NCBI RefSeq assembly: GCF_932526225.1
Contig: NC_064042.1
Location: 9,024,540 to 9,088,539, forward strand
Source: Nematostella vectensis
Lineage: Eukaryota; Cnidaria; Anthozoa; Actiniaria; Edwardsiidae
DNA: 64,000 bases
Direction of reading: 5' to 3'
Made by a program: the position numbers and the translations under genes
The notes under the pieces: model-generated
The model's input: only the letters and a program-made list of their open reading frames with translations
What the model was told of the DNA's origin: nothing
The model's database searches: none
Shown: one piece after another, positions 58,669-64,000 of the stretch
How the letters are laid out: each line of letters begins with the position of its first letter
Numbering within the stretch: position 1 is the stretch's first letter

Positions 58669-59260
58669 AGCATCTCAGCCCAACCGTCAGGGCTCATTTT
58701 GCCAGTTGTTCATTTTGTTAATAAGGGACGGGATGTTTGATACTAGCCCCGTCCTTTGGCTTCCATTGGCTGAGCCGCTTATCGGTTAATGACGTCACTT
58801 TTAATTCGCCACCCGCCTTGAAGCCTGGCAAAACACTCGAAATCGGCAAATCGACGTGTCTATGGGCTCGTATGGAGCGAGGTTCAGATGTCTATGGCTT
58901 ATAAAGGGGCTGTCGCAGGAAGCCTGGGGCTGTTACAAAACTCCTGGGTACGAAGCCAGTTTGATATCTGATGGGCTGGCAACGAAGTCTCATTCCGCCC
59001 CCCCCCCCCCCCTCCCCTCCCAACTTTGCATTTCTTTCATTTCAACCCACTTTGAATATGGCCTACCGTAATTCTCGGGGCCATGTAGAAGCTATCGGAA
59101 GATTTCACCACATTGGATTGGTTTGGATTGATGCAACACAGACGAAGAACGTGAATACAATAGAACAACGAGGGTAATCTAGCCAATCATGTTAGGCTTA
59201 CGAGCGGGATTCTACACTTCTCGTGTCCATAAACACACACTAATTGAGAAAATAAAACTG
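58669..59260. other. Tail-to-tail intergenic region (USP / TSSK)
   Basis: About 590 bp between converging polyadenylation signals. Contains a C run at 59000 and no supported gene; the 60-70 codon ORFs have no recognisable features. Confidence 0.6.
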
Positions 59261-59266
59261 TTTATT
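59261..59266 (-). terminator. Polyadenylation signal of the TSSK-like gene
   Basis: Minus-strand AATAAA (plus TTTATT), 157 bp beyond the TSSK stop. Confidence 0.6.
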
Positions 59267-59422
59267 TTCCTTCAATGCCGAGAGTCACAAACAAGTGAAC
59301 GCAAGTCCTTCCTCTTTCAGTACGTTATTATTTCATTTCTAACATCATCGAATGTCCCTTAAAAAAATACTGAGCTGGATTGGATTCTGCAATTTCGACT
59401 CCACTCGCGCCCCAGGAAGTTC

Positions 59423-60321
59423 TCACGAAGTCTCATCCTTGGCGATCCCCGAATCTCCCGAGCTTTTTCCGCTACTCTGGCCGCTATCCTGCGCCTCTTG
59501 CTTACTTTTGGAAATCTCGTGCTGTGGAACCTCATCTATCTTAGCTGCGTCCGAGAACTTGGTCCCCACGAACCACGGATGGCGCCTGATAGAAGCAAGA
59601 TCAATCCTTGTCTTCACATCAGCGACCAGCATCCGTCTGACGAGATCCTTGACCTCATCCGAGATCTTCTTTCTACGGGAGAACACCACGTCTCTTGACA
59701 CCTGCTCGAGAAGGACCTTCAGGTTCGTGTCATCGAATGGTAGGCTCGCGGAGACCATAGTGTACAGCACCACGCCCAGGCTCCAGATATCCGCCAGCGT
59801 TCCGTCATACGCAATGCCCCGTAAGATCTCTGGCGGCGCATACGCGTACGATCCGCAAAACGTCTGGCTCAGTCGCCTTTTACCCGTATCCGCCATGACG
59901 TGCTGTGTGCGCGCGAAACCAAAGTCCGATATCAAGATGCGGTTATCGCGGTTAAGGAGGATGTTCTCGCACTTGAGGTCGCGGTGCACAACCCCTTTAT
60001 TGTGTAAATACTCGACCGCGTCCACAAGCTGATGGTAGAACAAGCGCGCCTCGTTCTCCGGGATGGCGCCGTTGCTTCGGATGTACTCGAGAAGGTCGCC
60101 GTTATCCGCCAGGTCTAGTATGATGTAGATACGAGAGCTAGTCTCTATAGCCTCGTGCAGACTTACCACGTTCGAATGATTCAAGTGTTTCATCACTTGG
60201 ATCTCACGGGGCAGGAACTTGGTCAGATAATCATCCGGTGCTTTCTTTTTTGTAACGATCTTGACGGCGACTTGCTTTTTCAGTTTTCTAGAATAAGCAG
60301 CCTTGACGACCGCGTAGGAAC
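59423..60321 (-). CDS. TSSK-like: Testis-specific serine/threonine kinase-like protein, last exon (5' incomplete)
   Basis: One long exon, 299 codons open from an acceptor (TTTATCAAAG) at 60322 to the stop at 59423. It begins inside the glycine loop (GSYAVVKAAY), followed by AVKIV (catalytic Lys), HRDLKCENILL, SDFGFAR, SQTFCGSYAYAPPEILRG, DIWSLGVVLYTMV and HPWFVGTKF; a Ser-rich tail (SGQSSGKSSGDSGIAKDETS) ends it. KCEN and FCGSYAYA..E are typical of the TSSK family, which phosphorylates proteins in post-meiotic male germ cells in mammals. The preceding exon must end phase 1 with the start of GxGxY; no convincing candidate is seen up to 64000. Tail-to-tail with USP25/28. Confidence 0.9.
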
Positions 60322-61069
60322 CTTTGATAAAAAAGAGGTGTGAAAAGTATAAGATGTTGAAAGATTGGCATATGAGTTAGTGGTTCGCATAGTGCGGAGT
60401 CAAAACAGTAACACCCACCTGTAACAAACCTGGCCAGTAATAATTCCTAGGCAGGTTTTCCGTTAAAATGATTTTGGCAAAATTTTCATCATGTTCACCG
60501 GTGGAATTTCCCCCCAAAAAATTATCATTATCTGTCTATTTCCGTTAGAGGGCAAATTTTCCACCAGGTCAGAGTGAGATTGAGGGAACTCTGCCATGGG
60601 GGAGTCTGGAAACTCCGTTGAGACAAAAAAAAATCCACCAGGTCTGTAGTAGGGGGTGTCGACAGTGCTGAAAAACGCAAGACTAGGTCCAGTACCGCGC
60701 GGTTAAACCAGCCTTTTTGTTTTGAAATGGCTGGGTTTTACCGGCGAACTGTCACATTTTGGCGAATGCTAAGAAAACCTAAGATCAAACCTAAGGCTAA
60801 AATTTTCTTTATGACTCCCTCATTATCAAACAAATCTGTCATCTATTGTACAGTATGGTTTTAATGCTGTACAGTAAGTCAAAACAGCGACCGAAGTCAG
60901 CCTTTCGTACCTTAACTCGAACGATTCAACACTGAGATTTTGTTTGTTTTTCCCAGAACACGCGCATGCGCATACGTTATTCAGCACTGTCGGGGGTGTC
61001 ACAGAGACTTGGCACCTGGTTTCTGGAGCTAGTTTAAAAGGTGTATTTAACTATACAAAATATATATTT
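60322..61069. other. Upstream/intron of the TSSK-like gene, nothing firm
   Basis: No exon recognised. ACCAGGTCAGAGTGAGATTG (60565) resembles ACCAGGTCAGAGTGAAATTG at 63727, so a diverged dispersed repeat is present. Confidence 0.45.
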
Positions 61070-61143
61070 CGTCCCATCGTGGGCTTGAACCATCAAACTT
61101 TCGCTTAACAGCCGAACGCGCTAACCGACTACGCCCAGTCTCG
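61070..61143 (-). repeat. tRNA-Asn-derived SINE head, copy 1
   Basis: The minus strand reads GCGTAGTCGGTTAGCGCGTT (A box region), CGGCTGTTAAGCG (Asn GTT anticodon loop) and GATGGTTCAAGCCCACG (B box). The acceptor stem does not pair well. It is followed by GACGAAATATATATTTTGTA TAG, a tail shared with the other copies. Confidence 0.75.
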
Positions 61144-61340
61144 TACACAGACGCCGCGCGATGCATTTTGGGGTGGTTGAATAAGCGCACGGTGCATGAC
61201 GGTCAGCTTCAGAATTTCTGTGGATGTCCCAGCAACAGCAAATGACGACTGGGCACGAGTCTGGACTGCGCCACAGACACTTTGACGGTAACTGAATTTT
61301 ACTCGTTGCACCTAATGTTTTTGTGGTACTTCTAATAAAA

Positions 61341-61446
61341 CAGCGTTAAAAACTATGCAAACATTCATATTTCGTGTCCCTGGGTGGGCTTGAACCAACA
61401 GCCTTTCGCTTAACAGCCTAACGCGCTACCCCACTGCGCTATGTTG
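61341..61446 (-). repeat. tRNA-Asn-derived SINE, copy 2
   Basis: Minus: GGGTAGCGCGTTAGGCTGTT AAGCGAAAGGC then GTTGGTTCAAGCCCACCCAG GGACACGAAAT, followed by TTTGCATAGTTTTTAACGCT G. Its 5' end abuts the inverted-repeat element that starts at 61444. Confidence 0.75.
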
Positions 61447-62492
61447 AGGCCACATATGTAATAACCTGCCACATTTGTTATAACGTCCACATTTGTTAAG
61501 GTAGGCCACATTTATAATAAACTATCTGATATCTCATGAAAGAAACATCGTACGACGACCAAACTTGGTAGGTGTCATGTGGGTGTCAAGGGGGGTGCAA
61601 CCAGGTGGTCACGTGATATGTGACGTAATCAATGACGTCACCAAAAACAAAAATATCCATATCCCATAAAAGAAGCACGTATGACAACCAAACTTGATAG
61701 GTGTCATGTTTGTATCAAGGAGGGTGCAACGAGATGGTCACGTGATGTGTGAAGTAATCGATGACGTCATCAAAGGAAAAGGAAACAAGAACTCAAGAAC
61801 TGAGCTTACCAAGGCAACCAAACTGAGAGTAATTTATGTTATTGATACAGTGGAACCCCGATCTACACGCGCCCATCTCTTGGACGAAAAAATATTATTT
61901 CAAGATCCACCACTCAGTAAGTCGAGTGCAAACGCTTATTTTTTAACCGGTCTAGAAGGGCGTGCATTGTGATGCCTTGTGTATGTGTCTAAAAAAGATT
62001 TTTCGCCCGAGATAGATGGGCGCGTATGTAATGTTAGATGGACACTTGTATTATTGTAATCACCTGCTATCATTCTTATAACATGATAAGGCGTGCGTTT
62101 TATTGTTATTGAGTTAAAATGATTGTTACTTTGATAAGAAATATTTTTAATTACTATTACTGTTGGGAACACATTGATTGCGAAAATAATAGTTGATTAT
62201 AATGATCAGAATTGCCCTTGTTTTTATCATGATATGACTTACTATGCATTTTGTTGTCAAGAGCATATTAGTCTTTCTTTTACGGGATAAAATATGATCC
62301 TTGATGTTTGCCTTATTGACTTGAGTTTGCATAATCGATGGTACTTCATTTTGATTTATTCTGTCGCTGTCTTCTTTGCCTCTTAGAAAAATTAAATTCT
62401 TTTTGTTTACCAGATAACTTAAGGCACTGCCTTTCATGAGATATCGGATATTTTATAGCAAATGTGGCAGGTTATTACATATGTGACCTCAA
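61444..62492. mobile_element. ~1.05-kb inverted-repeat element
   Basis: Left TTGAGGCCACATATGTAATA ACCTGCCACATTTG; right reverse complement TTGAGGTCACATATGTAATA ACCTGCCACATTTG; both arms later contain GATATCTCATGAAAG. Inside, a ~128-bp unit (CCAAACTTGGTAGGTGTCAT ... GTCACGTGATATGTG) is repeated twice at 61550-61770. No transposase frame. Confidence 0.85.
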
Positions 62493-62568
62493 AACGCCTC
62501 AGAGGCTTTGACTGTATTTAATTTGTTATCTAGTAAATTCATAACGTATGGTTTAAGAAAAAATACTC

Positions 62569-63315
62569 ACGATGCCATATCTCTTTAAACTTTCCAGGAA
62601 ACATACCTTGCACACCCTATTGGCGGATTAGATCACTCTTCTAATCATGTGACCAAACTTATCAGCCAATCAGTTCAAAGGTGCTCGAGATATAGCTCAA
62701 TGAATAATTTCTCAATTGTTTCTTGCTAATGAAGTAAATTGCCCTACAAGTAATTGAATCACTGTATGGCACAAGCAAAACTGCCTAATTATTAAAAGAC
62801 AATAAGAAAATTATTCATGATGCCGTGTCGTATTGATTTTAAAGGAAATTTCCCCAAAATTTAATATTACATTAGACGTACCCTGTCAACCACGTGATCC
62901 AAGCTTTGATCCAATCAGATGTAAGATTCTCGAATTATTTCATCATTAATAATTTTTCTATTGTTTGTTGTTAATGAGGTAAAACTGACCTGTATTGCAA
63001 CGGCTGCATCAGTGAAGAAAACGGTCCAAAATCCCTCATTACCCAAAAACAATAGCCAAATTATTCATGGCGACGTAGCTCTTTTGATTCTAGATGAAAC
63101 TTCACCAAACTTTCAAGATAAATTTAGCCTGACTTCTTGATTACTGACCCAAGTAATTAAGAATTTAGATAAGCGTACTCGAGTTATTGAACTATGAATA
63201 ATTTCCCCATTGTTTTTACATGAGATTAATTTCAACCTAGACTGGGGCTGTTGAATAGCCGTGTAATACCTCATTATCGCTTAGAAGAAAACAAAAATAC
63301 ACGAATCTAAGACTC
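62569..63315. repeat. ~248-bp tandem repeat, three diverged copies
   Basis: Units begin CACGATGCCATATC (62569), CATGATGCCGTGTCG (62817) and CATGGCGACGTAGCTC (63066), periods 248 and 249. Each contains GATCCAATCAG- or AGCCAATCAG-like words (first two) and ATGAATAATTTCTCAATTGT late in the unit. No coding signal. Confidence 0.75.
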
Positions 63316-63405
63316 GAGTTATAAAACCATGATTAATTTATTCATTTAATCTCGTTAATGAGTTGTGTTCGCTGCCACAAATTATACAAAAAAAAAAACG
63401 ATTTT

Positions 63406-63479
63406 CGTCCCTAAGCGGGTTTGGAACACCAACCTTTCGGTTAACAGCTGAACGCGCTAACCAATTACGCCACGAAGAC
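63406..63479 (-). repeat. tRNA-Asn-like sequence / SINE head, copy 3
   Basis: 74 bp on the minus strand aligning end to end with eukaryotic tRNA-Asn(GTT): GTCTTCGTGGCGTAATTGGT, TTCAGCTGTTAACC, GGTGTTCCAAACC, ending GGGACG. The acceptor stem has several G-U or mismatched pairs and the B box is altered (GTTCCAAAC), and the downstream tail resembles the other SINE copies, so a working tRNA gene is unlikely. Confidence 0.7.
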
Positions 63480-63484
63480 TTGAA

Positions 63485-63585
63485 CGGCCAGTTACCTTAT
63501 CTTGTGGTACTTAAAGATTTCTGGCACTACTTTTTTATAGCAGTGTTGAACTATGCAAAAATGCAAATTTCGTCGCTGGATAGAT

Positions 63586-63635
<50 letters not shown>

Positions 63636-63644
63636 AGGTTTTTC
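63485..63644 (-). repeat. tRNA-Asn-derived SINE, copy 4
   Basis: The minus strand has GCGCAATCGGTTAGCGCGTT, CGGCTGTTAACCGAAAGGTT and GGTGGTTCAAATC (best B box of the four), ending CAGCGACGAAAT. The body TTTGCATAGTTCAACACTGC ... TTTAAGTACCACAAG matches copy 2 (TTAGAAGTACCACAA). Confidence 0.8.
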
Positions 63645-63860
63645 GTAAAAACTGTAAAAAGCACACTAGGTTGGCACATTTTCACCACTTGGAATTTTCC
63701 AGTTTGTTTTGTATGTCTATTTCCCACCAGGTCAGAGTGAAATTGTGTCAGCGAAGATAACGGGGTCAACAGTTACCGGGGAGGCAGAAAATACACCCGG
63801 TAGGGCAAAAATCCCCACCGGGTTTCACCAGATCAGTAGTAAAGCCCTGTACAAACTGCG

Positions 63861-64000
63861 CCAGCACAAGCCAGCATTGCTGGCGAATTCTTGCTCGACT
63901 GACCACAAGACAAAGGAAAAGTTCCATTCCCCATTTTGACATTTCCTTTGTCCTATAGTCAGTCAAGCGGGAATTAGCCAGCAATGCTGGCTGGTGCTGG
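63861..64000. repeat. Large inverted repeat (hairpin) at the right edge
   Basis: CCAGCACAAGCCAGCATTGC TGGCGAATTC ... GACAAAGGAAAAG is mirrored by the reverse complement of the last ~56 bases (CCAGCACCAGCCAGCATTGC TGGCTAATTC ... GACAAAGGAAATG). Arms of about 57 bp with a ~25-bp loop; the inner CCAGCATTGCTGG is itself palindromic. May continue beyond the window. Confidence 0.88.

Noticed and set aside
61694-61972. 92-codon plus ORF
   Set aside because: Lies inside an inverted-repeat element and has no recognisable motif or splice context.
62540-62640. Candidate upstream exon of the TSSK-like kinase (minus, donor GTGAGT at 62571)
   Set aside because: The translated edge does not give the glycine-rich loop start and phase expected before GSYAVVK.
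63406-63479. Functional tRNA-Asn gene
   Set aside because: Acceptor-stem mismatches, altered B box and a SINE-like downstream body; kept as SINE-derived.

Overview
The window is nuclear DNA of a non-vertebrate metazoan. Genes have many short coding exons with GT-AG introns, domain architectures are animal-specific (USP25/28, TM2D3, TSSK, an Ig/SEA/FN3 receptor), and introns carry abundant small terminal-inverted-repeat elements and minisatellites. The style fits an anthozoan cnidarian such as a sea anemone, but that is inference; no marker names the species. Almost every ORF longer than 150 codons lies inside a tandem repeat or is one exon of a spliced gene, so genes were rebuilt here by joining exons with compatible phases and family similarity.

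Layout. (1) 3348-11677, minus: an ABCC (MRP-type) transporter, 12 coding exons, running off the left edge before Walker A of NBD1. Its first coding exon encodes an SH3-like domain where ABCC1-type proteins have TMD0. A 57-bp minisatellite (1-3040) fills its last visible intron. (2) 12991-23279, plus: a complete 15-exon receptor of 870 aa with signal peptide, five Ig-type modules, a SEA domain, one TM helix, and a cytoplasmic tail that contains an FN3 exon and several tyrosine motifs. It is head-to-head with the ABCC gene. (3) 24440-34738, minus: complete V-ATPase subunit A (16 coding exons, 617 aa). (4) 35146-38007, plus: complete TM2D3 (5 exons, 265 aa), head-to-head with (3) across a 407-bp shared promoter. 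(5) 40938-58309, plus: complete USP25/USP28-type deubiquitinase (26 exons, 1011 aa) with a roughly 125-copy 25-bp minisatellite in one intron. (6) 59423-60321, minus: last exon of a TSSK-like kinase, tail-to-tail with (5). (7) 60.3-64 kb: tRNA-Asn-derived SINEs, a 1-kb inverted-repeat element, a 250-bp tandem repeat and a hairpin at the right edge. The genes are unrelated housekeeping or signalling loci; nothing suggests a functional cluster.

The main unusual signal is that short tandem duplications repeatedly straddle exon boundaries. At least eight exon-intron junctions in three genes (two in ABCC, three in the Ig receptor, three in USP25/28), plus the USP stop-codon region, lie inside tandem repeats that copy the exon edge together with its splice site. 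Some are two-copy duplications and others have grown into minisatellites (45 bp x about 17; 60 bp x 5). The second notable point is the SH3-ABCC fusion, supported by matching splice phases.

Limits: all exon boundaries were placed by eye, with no transcript evidence. UTR exons, the ABCC 3' half and the TSSK 5' exon(s) are not resolved.
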